In this document: one piece after another, positions 23,258 through 31,515 of the stretch
How the letters are laid out: the number at the start of each line of letters is the position of its first letter
Position numbering within the stretch: the first letter of the stretch is position 1
The notes under the pieces: generated by a model
Databases searched by the model: none
Seen by the model: the letters and a program-made list of their open reading frames with translations, nothing else
What the model was told of the DNA's origin: nothing
Origin: an uncultured Bacteroidales bacterium
GTDB lineage: Bacteria; Bacteroidota; Bacteroidia; Bacteroidales; UBA932
Assembly (NCBI GenBank): GCA_934725015.1
Contig: CAKVAS010000002.1
Coordinates: forward strand, 186,001 to 250,000
Reading direction: 5' to 3'
DNA: 64,000 nt
Program-made: the position numbers and the translations under genes

Positions 23258-26230
23258 TTAGTCTTCGTCGTATGCGGATAATCCTGAAATCTTTTGCCCT
23301 GCTGCCATGCGTTTCAGCAAGGGAACAAGCTCAGACATGAGGGAGCGCTCCTCCATAATCCGTGCTTTCCACGGCAGGCCAAGGGGCGCAAGCAAGTCGT
23401 TGAGCTTTTCTCCATCGAATATTCTTCGGCTGACAATATTGTCCGCAAACTCATTTACCGCGAGTTCATCGAGACCGTGCCGGTTGGCTATCTCTGTCAG
23501 CTGAGCATCAAATTTGTGCTCCTTAAACGCTTCATATCCGTCCTTGACTTCCTGTTCCGTCATCCCGTTAACCGTGTCAAGGCTGTCAATGTAGGCGATG
23601 ATGTCATCTTTCTCCTCAAGGAGATTTGCGCTTGAACAGATTAGGCTGACGAGCTGTTCTTTGGTGATTCTAACCTTTTTTGCCGAACCTGTATAATTGG
23701 CTATCAGCGACATAATGTAGTCATAGTCAACTATCGTCGATGCGAAAAGTACAAACTCAAGGTCAAGGTCGTCAATTTCCGGTGCAACCGGCTCTTTTTT
23801 TCTGTCACGGCGTTTCTTGATGTCGTAGGCGAGGTTGAGATAGGCACCTCGGAAGGCTTGCAGTTCATCTTTGCTGATGCCGGAATAGCCCGTCTGCGGT
23901 TCTTCCAGTGTGCAGGCCGGCTCTTCCTTTTCAAAATCGGTATATTGGTTCAGCTGTGTCCATAGTTTCTGAACTTTCTGAAAGCTTCTGATAAACCCGG
24001 CCTTGGCATCATCTCCACGAAGCTTGGCAACTTCTGAAGCCTTGAAATCAAGATTATGGATGCTCATGAAACTTTTCAGTTCAGAGACCGCCTGCCGGTA
24101 CTTCTCATTTACTTTCTGAACAGGTTCAACTAACCAAATCTGACGTGCCTCATTTTCATCTGATTTCCCAGAGAATATGGTGATAGCCTCATTTACAGCA
24201 TCCTGCTGTCCGCGGAAGTCGAGGATATTCCCGAACGGCTTTGTGTCGTTTAACACCCTGTTTGTTCTGGAAAATGCCTGAATCAGGTTGTGGTATTTCA
24301 GATTCTTATCGACATACAGCGTGTTCAGATATTTGGAGTCAAAACCGGTGAGCAGCATATCAACCACAATCACTATATCTATCTTGTTCTTGTGAGCATA
24401 GTCGGCATTGCTGTACTTCTGGTCTTTTATCCTTTTCTGTACATTCTGATAGTAGGCATCAAATTCCGATATGCTGCATTCCGTTCCGTACTGCCTGTTG
24501 TAATCGTCAATTATTCCTTCTAAGGCCTTCTTCTTTTTTTCCGGTTCAGTTTTGTTGTCGTTCTGTTCTTGCAACAGCTCTTCCTGCAACTGCATGATGT
24601 CCCTGTTTCCTTCAGCCGGTGGTGAAAACACGCAGGCGACATTCAGAGGCTCGAACTCGGACGAAGTCTCCTGGTTCTGCACTTCATGGAATAAGCGGTA
24701 GTAGCTTATGGCGTCATTGATTGATTCCGTTGCGAATATCGCATTAAAGCGGCAACCTGCGGTAACGGCATGGTGCTTCGCCAGAATTGTCTTGACGACG
24801 GCCAGTTTCCTGACGGACTCGTAACTGTCGTTGTCACAATCTGGCTTGAAGTAGTCGATGTGGAATTTCAGCACATTCTTGTCGTCGATGGCTTCTGTGA
24901 TTGTATAGGAGTGAAGCAGTTTTTCAAAAATGTCCTCAGTAGTCTTGTATTGCGCCTCTTCTCCTGTAACTTGCGTGCAGGATGCGTTCTTCTCAAAAAT
25001 GGGAGTCCCTGTGAACCCGAAAAGTTGCGCCTTCGGAAAGAACTTCTTGATAGCCTTGTGGTTATCCCCAAACTGCGAGCGATGGCATTCATCAAAGATG
25101 AACACGAGCCGTTCATCGCGCATATATTGAAGAGCTTCGGCATAGCTGTTCTGCGGATTCAGGGCTATTCCAAGTTTCTGGATAGTCGTGACAATGATTT
25201 TGTCTGCGTAATCTTCGGAAAGTAATCTTTTTACAAGCTTTTCTGTATTGGTGTTTTCCTCTACGCATCCGTCCTGGAACTTGTTGAATTCTTCTCTTGT
25301 CTGTTTATCCAAATCTTTGCGGTCAACGACAAACAGACATTTTGATATGTCGGGATTGTCCTTGAGCAGTGTCGATGCCTTGAACGAAGTCAGTGTCTTT
25401 CCGCTGCCTGTAGTGTGCCATATATATCCATTGCCGCGGTTCTCTTCAACGCATTTCTTAATCGCTTCAACGGCATAGATTTGATAGGGACGCATTATCA
25501 GGATCTTCTGCTCGCTTGCCAGAAGAACCATGTATTGACTTATGAGTTTTCCTAACCGGCATTTCTGAAGAACGGCATCACAGAAGTCATACAGCTCAGT
25601 AATGGGTTCATTCTTTTCGTCAGCCCATTTATAGACCGGCAGAAACTGTTCGTCCGCATTGAAGTTGAAATGCTGGTTATTGTTGTTGGCAAAATAGCAG
25701 GTGTAGGTTCCGTTGCTCACAATGAACATCTGCATGAAGCACAGGAGTGAGTTTGTGTATCCGTTGCCTATGTCGTTCTTGTAATCAACGATTTGCTGTA
25801 TGGCCCGACGAGGGTTTATATCTAAAGTCTTCAATTCGACCTGGACAATCGGCAGGCCGTTTATCAATATGATGACATCGTATCTTTGCCAGCTGTTTCG
25901 AGTGTTGACTCTCAGCTGATGTATGACTTCATAATCGTTTTTGCACCAATTCTTTATGTTGACTAAAGTGTATTGCAGAGGTGTCCCGTCTTCACGAAAG
26001 AATGTATTTTTTTCTCTAAGGCGTCGAGCCGAGACAAATACATCAGAGTCCGTTATTTCTTCCATCAGACGATTGAATTCCGAATCGGAGAGATGTACCC
26101 TGTTGAGAGTTTCGAATTTTGTGCGGAAATTACGTTCAAGCGAATCTCTATCTGTGATGTCAGGACGATATGTATATTTAAGCTCAACGAGCTTGTTGAT
26201 AAGGTTTTCTTCAATCTGTTTCTCTCTCAT
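23258..26230 (-). CDS. hsdR: Type I restriction endonuclease/translocase subunit
   Basis: Motor and nuclease subunit that translocates DNA and cuts it when the recognition site is unmodified. The 990 residues start with the nuclease domain, where the PD-(D/E)XK residues are visible in YDVIILINGLPIVQVELK (D118, E132, K134). A superfamily 2 helicase motor follows: TTGSGKT at 273-279, FIFDECHRSQFG, FTGTPIF, and a late motif QAFSRTNRV. The C-terminal helical part binds the methylase core. It is first in the operon, behind a good promoter, with hsdS starting 4 bases after its stop. Confidence 0.95.
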   Translation of the reverse strand: MREKQIEENLINKLVELKYTYRPDITDRDSLERNFRTKFETLNRVHLSDSEFNRLMEEITDSDVFVSARRLREKNTFFREDGTPLQYTLVNIKNWCKNDYEVIHQLRVNTRNSWQRYDVIILINGLPIVQVELKTLDINPRRAIQQIVDYKNDIGNGYTNSLLCFMQMFIVSNGTYTCYFANNNNQHFNFNADEQFLPVYKWADEKNEPITELYDFCDAVLQKCRLGKLISQYMVLLASEQKILIMRPYQIYAVEAIKKCVEENRGNGYIWHTTGSGKTLTSFKASTLLKDNPDISKCLFVVDRKDLDKQTREEFNKFQDGCVEENTNTEKLVKRLLSEDYADKIIVTTIQKLGIALNPQNSYAEALQYMRDERLVFIFDECHRSQFGDNHKAIKKFFPKAQLFGFTGTPIFEKNASCTQVTGEEAQYKTTEDIFEKLLHSYTITEAIDDKNVLKFHIDYFKPDCDNDSYESVRKLAVVKTILAKHHAVTAGCRFNAIFATESINDAISYYRLFHEVQNQETSSEFEPLNVACVFSPPAEGNRDIMQLQEELLQEQNDNKTEPEKKKKALEGIIDDYNRQYGTECSISEFDAYYQNVQKRIKDQKYSNADYAHKNKIDIVIVVDMLLTGFDSKYLNTLYVDKNLKYHNLIQAFSRTNRVLNDTKPFGNILDFRGQQDAVNEAITIFSGKSDENEARQIWLVEPVQKVNEKYRQAVSELKSFMSIHNLDFKASEVAKLRGDDAKAGFIRSFQKVQKLWTQLNQYTDFEKEEPACTLEEPQTGYSGISKDELQAFRGAYLNLAYDIKKRRDRKKEPVAPEIDDLDLEFVLFASTIVDYDYIMSLIANYTGSAKKVRITKEQLVSLICSSANLLEEKDDIIAYIDSLDTVNGMTEQEVKDGYEAFKEHKFDAQLTEIANRHGLDELAVNEFADNIVSRRIFDGEKLNDLLAPLGLPWKARIMEERSLMSELVPLLKRMAAGQKISGLSAYDED

Positions 26231-26276
26231 CTCATCGCCGGTTAATGTGGTTTAACTCTTCCTCCATTATATTATG

Positions 26277-26307
26277 CAAAAGTACACAAAGTTTGAGATT
26301 TCCACAA
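26277..26307 (-). promoter_or_regulatory. Promoter of the hsdR-hsdS-prrC-hsdM operon
   Basis: On the minus strand TTG (complement of 26305-26307), 20 bases, then TACTTTTG (complement of 26277-26284). It lies 47 bases before the hsdR start. A purine-rich AGGAAGAG near the start serves as a possible ribosome-binding region. Confidence 0.6.
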
Positions 26308-26345
26308 GTTTTCAAAATTCCCTTTTCTCAGATTTATATTTGTTG

Positions 26346-26353
26346 TATTTTTG
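26346..26353 (+). promoter_or_regulatory. -7 box upstream of the phosphohexomutase gene
   Basis: TATTTTTG fits the Bacteroidetes -7 consensus, 26 bases before the start codon. A T-rich TTTT at 26323-26326 lies about 19 bases upstream in place of TTTG. Confidence 0.5.
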
Positions 26354-26379
26354 CACGGTAAAACTAAAAAATTGAGACT

Positions 26380-28041
26380 ATGGACTACATGGAAAATGCG
26401 AAATCCTGGATTCTCGGGGATTATGACGAGGCAACGAAAGAGGCTGTGCATCAGCTGATTGATTCCGGCGATACGGCCGCCCTCGAGGACGCTTTCTACA
26501 AGAAGCTGGAGTTCGGCACGGGCGGACTTCGCGGAAAGATGGGCGTGGGAACCAACAGGATGAACAAATATACGGTCGGGATGGCCACTCAGGGGCTTGC
26601 GAACTACATTCTTGAGAATGTGCCGGGCGAGAACCACTCGGTCTGCATCTCCTTCGACAGCAGGAACAACAGCGCGGAATTTGCCAAGATTACGGCCCAT
26701 GTGCTCGCGAACAACGGAATCGACGTCTGGCTCTACGACCGTCTGCGTCCGATTCCTCTCCTGAGCTTTGCAGTGAGGACGAAAAAGGCGACTGCCGGCG
26801 TGATGATAACCGCCTCCCACAATCCTAAGGAATATAACGGCTACAAGGTGTTCTGGAGCGACGGCGCACAGATTATCTCACCGGTCGATAAGGACATCGT
26901 CGCCGAGGTGAACAAGATTACCGACCCTTCCATGGTGAAGTTTGAACCGGGCGACAAATGCGCCGAGATTACTCTCATGGGCGACGAGATGGACAAGGCA
27001 TATATGGATGCTATGACGACTCTCATGCTTTCGCCGGAGTCGGTAGCGCGTCATTCCGACATGAAGATAGTCTATACTCCGCTCCACGGCTCGGGCGTGC
27101 GCATCGTCCCGGCGCTTCTCGACCGCGTGGGCTTCAAGAACATCTATCATGTTCCCGAGCAGGACATCAGCGACGGGAACTTCCCGACCGTCCAGTCTCC
27201 GAATCCGGAGAACGGCGAGGCGCTCACCATGGCCATTGCGGTGGCCGACAGGGAGAACGCCGACCTCGTGCTCGCTACCGACCCCGATGCCGACCGCGTG
27301 GGAATAGCCGTGCGTGACGACAAGGGAAAGATGGTGCTGCTCAACGGCAACCAGACCGGCTCAATCCTCACATATTACATACTTCGCCGCCGTTCCGAGC
27401 TCGGAACGCTCCACAAGGGGTGCTACTGCGTGAAGACCATCGTCACCACAGAGCTGATCCGCGCAATATGCGATAAGTTCGGAGTGAAGATATATAATGT
27501 TCTCACCGGGTTCAAGTACATTGCCGACGTCGTCCGCAAGAACGAAGGCAGGGGAGAGTTCGTCTGCGGAGGAGAGGAGAGCTACGGATTCAACGTCGGG
27601 GAGTTCGTCCGCGACAAGGACGCTCCGATTTCATGCGCCATGGTCGCCGAGTGCGCGGCATGGGCAGCGGATCAGGGCAAGACCCTCTATGAGCTTCTCC
27701 AGGACATCTACAGGGAGTTCGGCTACTACCGCGAGGCTCTTGTCTCCCTCGTTCGTGAGGGCAAGGCCGGTGCGGAGGAAATCGCCTCCATCATGGTGGA
27801 GATGAGGAACAATCCGCCCAAGTCGCTTGCATCTTCGCCTGTGGTGAAGGTCATCGACTACCTCAAGCCGGAGGAGACTGGCCTGCCTTCGTCCAACGTT
27901 CTTCAGTTCTATTCCGCCGAGGGAGACGTCGTTTCCGTGCGTCCGTCCGGAACCGAGCCGAAAATCAAGTTCTATTTCGGGGCGCATGGCGACAATGCCG
28001 ATGCGAAGATTGTGCAGCTGAAGGAACAATTCAACTTGTAG
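26380..28041 (+). CDS. Phospho-sugar mutase (phosphoglucomutase/phosphomannomutase family)
   Basis: Interconverts hexose 1- and 6-phosphates, feeding nucleotide-sugar and glycogen metabolism. The 553 residues fit the PGM2-like subgroup. Conserved features are GTGGLRGKMGVGTNRMN near residue 47, the phosphoserine loop TASHNPKEYNG with the catalytic Ser near 146, and the metal loop ATDPDADRVGIA near 302. The sugar-binding GGEESYGF lies near 397 and the phosphate-binding RPSGTEPKIKFY near the C-terminus. It could supply glucose 1-phosphate to the RfbA step in this window. Its stop is directly followed by copy B of the structured element. Confidence 0.93.
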   Translation: MDYMENAKSWILGDYDEATKEAVHQLIDSGDTAALEDAFYKKLEFGTGGLRGKMGVGTNRMNKYTVGMATQGLANYILENVPGENHSVCISFDSRNNSAEFAKITAHVLANNGIDVWLYDRLRPIPLLSFAVRTKKATAGVMITASHNPKEYNGYKVFWSDGAQIISPVDKDIVAEVNKITDPSMVKFEPGDKCAEITLMGDEMDKAYMDAMTTLMLSPESVARHSDMKIVYTPLHGSGVRIVPALLDRVGFKNIYHVPEQDISDGNFPTVQSPNPENGEALTMAIAVADRENADLVLATDPDADRVGIAVRDDKGKMVLLNGNQTGSILTYYILRRRSELGTLHKGCYCVKTIVTTELIRAICDKFGVKIYNVLTGFKYIADVVRKNEGRGEFVCGGEESYGFNVGEFVRDKDAPISCAMVAECAAWAADQGKTLYELLQDIYREFGYYREALVSLVREGKAGAEEIASIMVEMRNNPPKSLASSPVVKVIDYLKPEETGLPSSNVLQFYSAEGDVVSVRPSGTEPKIKFYFGAHGDNADAKIVQLKEQFNL

Positions 28042-28161
28042 CGGGGCGCCTAAAAGGCGGTCTGCGGCGTTGGACGGCTTGATGAAATCCTCACAACCAT
28101 CAGGTTGCTGCGGTATTCATCCGCGCCGTCCGCCTTGCATCCCATCCTTTTATGCATCCCC
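28042..28161 (+). repeat. Dispersed structured element, copy B
   Basis: Begins at the phosphohexomutase stop codon. The outer stem is 28042-28057 with 28146-28161, where seven pairs next to the core are perfect (TAAAAGG with CCTTTTA) and the rest is imperfect. The middle stem is GGACGGC (28072-28078) and GATGAA (28081-28086) with TTCATC (28116-28121) and GCCGTCC (28125-28131). The inner stem is CAACC/GGTTG. Shared boxes GCGGTCTGC-GCGTT, AATCCTCA, CTGCGG and CCTTGCATCCCAT lie between stems. The rest of the gap to 28244 has a T8-G8 homopolymer run near 28200-28215 and no gene. Confidence 0.75.
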
Positions 28162-28244
28162 TTTCCTTCTGTTATTTGGGAAACTGTTATTTGGAAAAGT
28201 TTTTTTTGGGGGGGGAAGGGACGATTGAAGATAAGTATAATAGT

Positions 28245-28862
28245 ATGCGGAAAATCTTGTGGCTCCACGGGTTCGGCGGCTCGGCAAAGTCCGGCATCGT
28301 CAACTTTCTGAGGAAATACTACCCTCAGTTCGACTGGGTCGCTCCGGAGCTGAACCACCATCCGGGGGAGTCCATCGCGAAGATAAACGGGCTGCTGGAC
28401 GGCGGTGACATTGCCGCCGTCCTAGGCACCTCGCTCGGCGGCTTCTATGCCATCTGCTGTGATTTTCGCGGACCCGAACTTGTCATAAACCCGGCCGTTA
28501 ATCCCTACGAGACCATAAAGAAGTTCGTCGGCAAGAACAAGTGGTTCGGCCCGCGTTCCGACGGCGCGACGGAATTTACCGTGACCGAGGACGACATTAA
28601 GGAGTTCCTTGACTGGCCGCTTCCCGTCGGCAACGATGAATGCGTCACGCCGGCAGGGGAGGAGGCCTTTCCCGGAATGCTCCCCGACAGGATTCTCTGT
28701 CACTACACCGAACATGACCCGCTTCTGGGGGAGGAAATCAAGGCCGACTACGAACGACTGTTCCCCAGCCGCGAGATGATGACCCATCATGTTCTTCCGG
28801 GTCATGTCGTCACCGAGAGCTACATCGTCCGCATCCTTCCCAAGTTCATCTGGAATGTCTGA
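28245..28862 (+). CDS. YqiA/YcfP-like alpha/beta-hydrolase (UPF0227)
   Basis: A 205-residue hydrolase beginning MRKILWLHGFGGSAKSGIVN. GTSLGGFYA is the nucleophile elbow (Ser near 66). HYTEHDPLLG (acid) and the late LPGHVVTE (His) complete the triad. This small family includes E. coli YqiA, an esterase of uncertain natural substrate. The ATG at 28245 is preferred. An in-frame extension upstream reads through the homopolymer tract and gives residues with no family likeness. Followed 52 bases later by lplA. Confidence 0.85.
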   Translation: MRKILWLHGFGGSAKSGIVNFLRKYYPQFDWVAPELNHHPGESIAKINGLLDGGDIAAVLGTSLGGFYAICCDFRGPELVINPAVNPYETIKKFVGKNKWFGPRSDGATEFTVTEDDIKEFLDWPLPVGNDECVTPAGEEAFPGMLPDRILCHYTEHDPLLGEEIKADYERLFPSREMMTHHVLPGHVVTESYIVRILPKFIWNV

Positions 28863-28913
28863 ACTTTCGTTCGCGAAAAATCCCCGACTTGGGGCAATTA
28901 TAATTGTTTGAAA

Positions 28914-29732
28914 ATGACTTATTTATCTCTTCCTGACAACAACGGCGCCGACCGCCGTCTGGTGTTCTATCTCTCGATGGAGGAATATGCCGCCGAGCAT
29001 CTTGACGAACTCATCGGCATTCGGCGTGGAACAGCGGAAAACAGTTCCACGGACGGAGAAAGGGGCGCGTGGAACAATGACGGGGCGTTCTTCATCTGGC
29101 AGGTGAGCCCCACGGTAATCTTCGGACGCAATCAGGACATGAACGCCGAGGTCAATGTCCCTTATTGCCGGGAACACGGCATCGCGATGTACCGACGAAA
29201 AAGCGGCGGAGGCTGCGTCTTTGCCGACAAGGGAAACATAATGATTTCATACATAAGGCATTGCACTGATGTCGCGGAGCTTTTCTCCGAGTATCTGGAA
29301 AAACTCGCCGGCTTCCTGCGCAGCATCGGCATAAATGCGGAAGTCTCCGGACGCAACGACGTGCTTGTCGATGGGAAGAAGGTTTCGGGCAACGCATTTT
29401 CGCTCAAGCCGAACGGCGTAGGCATAGTCCACGGCACCTTTCTCTATAATCTCGACTTTTCCACGATGTCGTCGGCCATAACTCCTTCCCGCGCCAAGCT
29501 TGAAAGCAAGGGGGTTCATTCCGTGGAGCAGAGGGTCCTGAATCTGAAATCCGTTCTGGATGAAAAAAATATAGGTCTTCAGGCATTGAAATCGGCAATT
29601 ATTTCATATTTTTGTACGGATGAACTGGAACTGACGGCGGCGCAGGTCGGAGAAATTTCGGAAATCGAAAGGGGCTACCTTGAACCGTCGTTCATAAACG
29701 GTCATGTCGGGACTTCGGACGACCGGCTTTAG
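28914..29732 (+). CDS. lplA: Lipoate-protein ligase A
   Basis: Attaches lipoate to carrier proteins, here most likely GcvH encoded 1.3 kb downstream. The 272 residues contain RRKSGGGCVFADKGNIMISY at about 94-113 (the lipoate/AMP site), the lysine-containing VDGKKVSGNAFSLKPNG, and HGTFLYNLDFSTM. A C-terminal accessory domain has the ESKGVHSVEQRVLNLKS segment. The ATG at 28914 is chosen over a TTG two codons earlier. Residues about 39-57 form an extra Gly/Ser/Asp loop not expected in the family. Putting lplA at the head of the glycine cleavage genes makes the cluster self-sufficient for use of scavenged lipoate. Confidence 0.92.
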   Translation: MTYLSLPDNNGADRRLVFYLSMEEYAAEHLDELIGIRRGTAENSSTDGERGAWNNDGAFFIWQVSPTVIFGRNQDMNAEVNVPYCREHGIAMYRRKSGGGCVFADKGNIMISYIRHCTDVAELFSEYLEKLAGFLRSIGINAEVSGRNDVLVDGKKVSGNAFSLKPNGVGIVHGTFLYNLDFSTMSSAITPSRAKLESKGVHSVEQRVLNLKSVLDEKNIGLQALKSAIISYFCTDELELTAAQVGEISEIERGYLEPSFINGHVGTSDDRL

Positions 29733-29820
29733 CGCCGCGTCCACCCTCTGTGATTTCGTTTGTCGGTACTGTAAATCTGTACCGGGCGTATTGCCGGGCA
29801 GGAACAGAAATGAATTTGTA

Positions 29821-30930
29821 ATGGAAAATACAGCATCTGAAAAGAAAACATGTCTCTATGACAGTCATGTCGCGCTCGGTGCGCAGATGAGTCCGTTCGG
29901 CGGCTTCATAATGCCGATTCAATACACCGGCATCACGGATGAGCACAACGCCGTCCGTAACAATGTCGGGATGTTTGACGTCTCCCACATGGGGGAGGTC
30001 TTTGTGAGCGGCCCGGAAGCCGAGAAGTTTGTGAATCATATATTTACGAACGACGTCGCCGGAATACCGGACGGGAAGATACTATACGGAATGATGCTTC
30101 GCGAGGACGGCGGGACGGTCGATGACCTGCTGGTCTATAAGCTCTTCGGGAAGAGCGCATACCTTTTGGTCGTGAACGCATCCAACATCGCCAAGGATGT
30201 GCAATGGATTGAGACACAGGCAAAAGGCTTCGATGTCAAGGTCTCGGACGAGTCGGACAGCTGGGGCGAGATAGCCGTTCAGGGACCGGATGCCGAGAAA
30301 ACCGTCACCGAGGTTCTTGGCCTTGAGGGCGTGTCCGCACTGGAGTTCTACACTTTCCGCGACTTTGAATGGAAAGGCCGGCATCTGCTAATCAGCCGCA
30401 CCGGCTACACCGGAGAGGACGGCTTTGAGATATATGCCGAGAACGCTGCAATCGTCGAAATCTGGGATTTGCTGCTTGCGGCAGGCGTGAAGCCGTGCGG
30501 GCTCGGATGCCGGGACACCCTGCGTTTCGAGGCCGGACTTCCGCTCTACGGACATGAACTGAACGACACGACGAGCCCGATAGAGGCCTCTCTCGGGATG
30601 TTCGTCAAGACAGACAAATCCGGATTCATCGGGCGGGAAGCCGTTGCCCGTCAGAAAGTTGAAGGTGTGGAGAAGAAACTTGTCGGCATCGAAATCTTCG
30701 ACAAGGCCATTCCGCGTGCGGGCTATCCTGTGCTTGATGAGAACGATGTGCAGATTGGCGAAGTGACGACCGGATATCACTCGATTTCGCTTGACCGCAG
30801 CGTCTGTATGGCGTTCGTTGACAAGGCTCACTCCGCGCTCGACACTCCGGTGAAGATTCAGATTCGTAAGAAGATATTCCCCGGGAAGGTCGTGAAGCGA
30901 CGTTTCTACACTCCGAATTATAAAAAATAG
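29821..30930 (+). CDS. gcvT: Aminomethyltransferase (glycine cleavage T protein)
   Basis: Takes the aminomethyl group from lipoyl-GcvH, releases ammonia and gives 5,10-methylene-tetrahydrofolate. The 369 residues have the T-protein landmarks: SPFGGFIMPIQYTGITDEHNAVR, FDVSHMGEV, and GLGCRDTLRFEAGLPLYGHEL. The second motif set is SRTGYTGEDGFEIY. Start at ATG 29821 (MENTASEKKTCLYDSHVALGA). An upstream in-frame extension overlaps the lplA end and lacks conservation. gcvH follows after 67 bases. Confidence 0.95.
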   Translation: MENTASEKKTCLYDSHVALGAQMSPFGGFIMPIQYTGITDEHNAVRNNVGMFDVSHMGEVFVSGPEAEKFVNHIFTNDVAGIPDGKILYGMMLREDGGTVDDLLVYKLFGKSAYLLVVNASNIAKDVQWIETQAKGFDVKVSDESDSWGEIAVQGPDAEKTVTEVLGLEGVSALEFYTFRDFEWKGRHLLISRTGYTGEDGFEIYAENAAIVEIWDLLLAAGVKPCGLGCRDTLRFEAGLPLYGHELNDTTSPIEASLGMFVKTDKSGFIGREAVARQKVEGVEKKLVGIEIFDKAIPRAGYPVLDENDVQIGEVTTGYHSISLDRSVCMAFVDKAHSALDTPVKIQIRKKIFPGKVVKRRFYTPNYKK

Positions 30931-30997
30931 GATTCGGTGGCGCACAGGAGCGTGGTCGGGATATACAAACATTTGATAATCATAAAATTAAAGAAAT

Positions 30998-31375
30998 ATG
31001 TCAAAGGTAGTTGAAGGACTCAGATACGCTGAGTCACACGAATGGGTGAGGGTAGAAGGCGACGTCGCCGTAATCGGAATTTCCGACTATGCACAGCATT
31101 CCATGGGCGAATTGTCGTATGTCGATATGCCGTCGGTCGATGACGAGGTCGTTGCCGGAGAGGAATTCGGAGCCGTCGAGAGCGTCAAGGCGGCGAGCGA
31201 CCTCATTTCACCGGTTTCCGGAACCGTCATCGAGGTCAATGAGGGGCTTGAGGATGAGCCAGAGCTGCTCAATGAGGATCCTTACGCTAACTGGATCATC
31301 AAGGTGCAGATGAACGACCCGTCCGAGGTGGACAACCTTCTGGATGCCGCCGCATACGAAAAACTTTGCAAATAA
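30998..31375 (+). CDS. gcvH: Glycine cleavage system H protein
   Basis: Lipoyl carrier that shuttles the aminomethyl group between the P, T and L proteins. The 125-residue protein is standard: YAESHEWVRVEGDVAVIGISDYAQ at the N-terminus and GAVESVKAASDLISPVSG with the lipoylated Lys64, then the C-terminal ending. Preceded by the well-spaced AAAGAAAT leader typical of Bacteroidetes starts. Copy C of the structured element lies directly after it and before gcvPA. Confidence 0.96.
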   Translation: MSKVVEGLRYAESHEWVRVEGDVAVIGISDYAQHSMGELSYVDMPSVDDEVVAGEEFGAVESVKAASDLISPVSGTVIEVNEGLEDEPELLNEDPYANWIIKVQMNDPSEVDNLLDAAAYEKLCK

Positions 31376-31380
31376 TTAAA

Positions 31381-31490
31381 TTATAAGCGGATTACTGCGT
31401 TGCACAGAGTTCTCAAAATCCTCATTACCATAAGGTGACTTCGGTTTTGATGTCTTTGCGCGCCTTGTACTCCATCTTCTTATTTTATTT
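31381..31490 (+). repeat. Dispersed structured element, copy C (diverged)
   Basis: Lies between gcvH and gcvPA. The middle stem is 31402-31417 with 31445-31461 (about 11 Watson-Crick pairs plus wobbles). The inner stem is TTACC (31425-31429) with GGTGA (31434-31438), which differs from CAACC/GGTTG of the other copies yet still pairs. The boxes ACTGCGTT, AATCCTCA, CTTCGG and CCTTGTACTCCAT correspond to those of copies A and B. The outer ATAAG and CTTAT flank the core. The tract to the gcvPA start at 31516 has no gene. Confidence 0.65.
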
Positions 31491-31515
31491 GCCTTATCCG
31501 CAATTTTTTTTGAGA

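Noticed and set aside
28152..28244. N-terminal extension of the YqiA-like gene
   Set aside because: It runs through a T8-G8 homopolymer and gives residues unlike the family. The start at 28245 fits.
31435..31515. N-terminal extension of gcvPA from an upstream ATG
   Set aside because: The added residues are encoded by the structured element and do not match the family. The ATG at 31516 gives the standard N-terminus.
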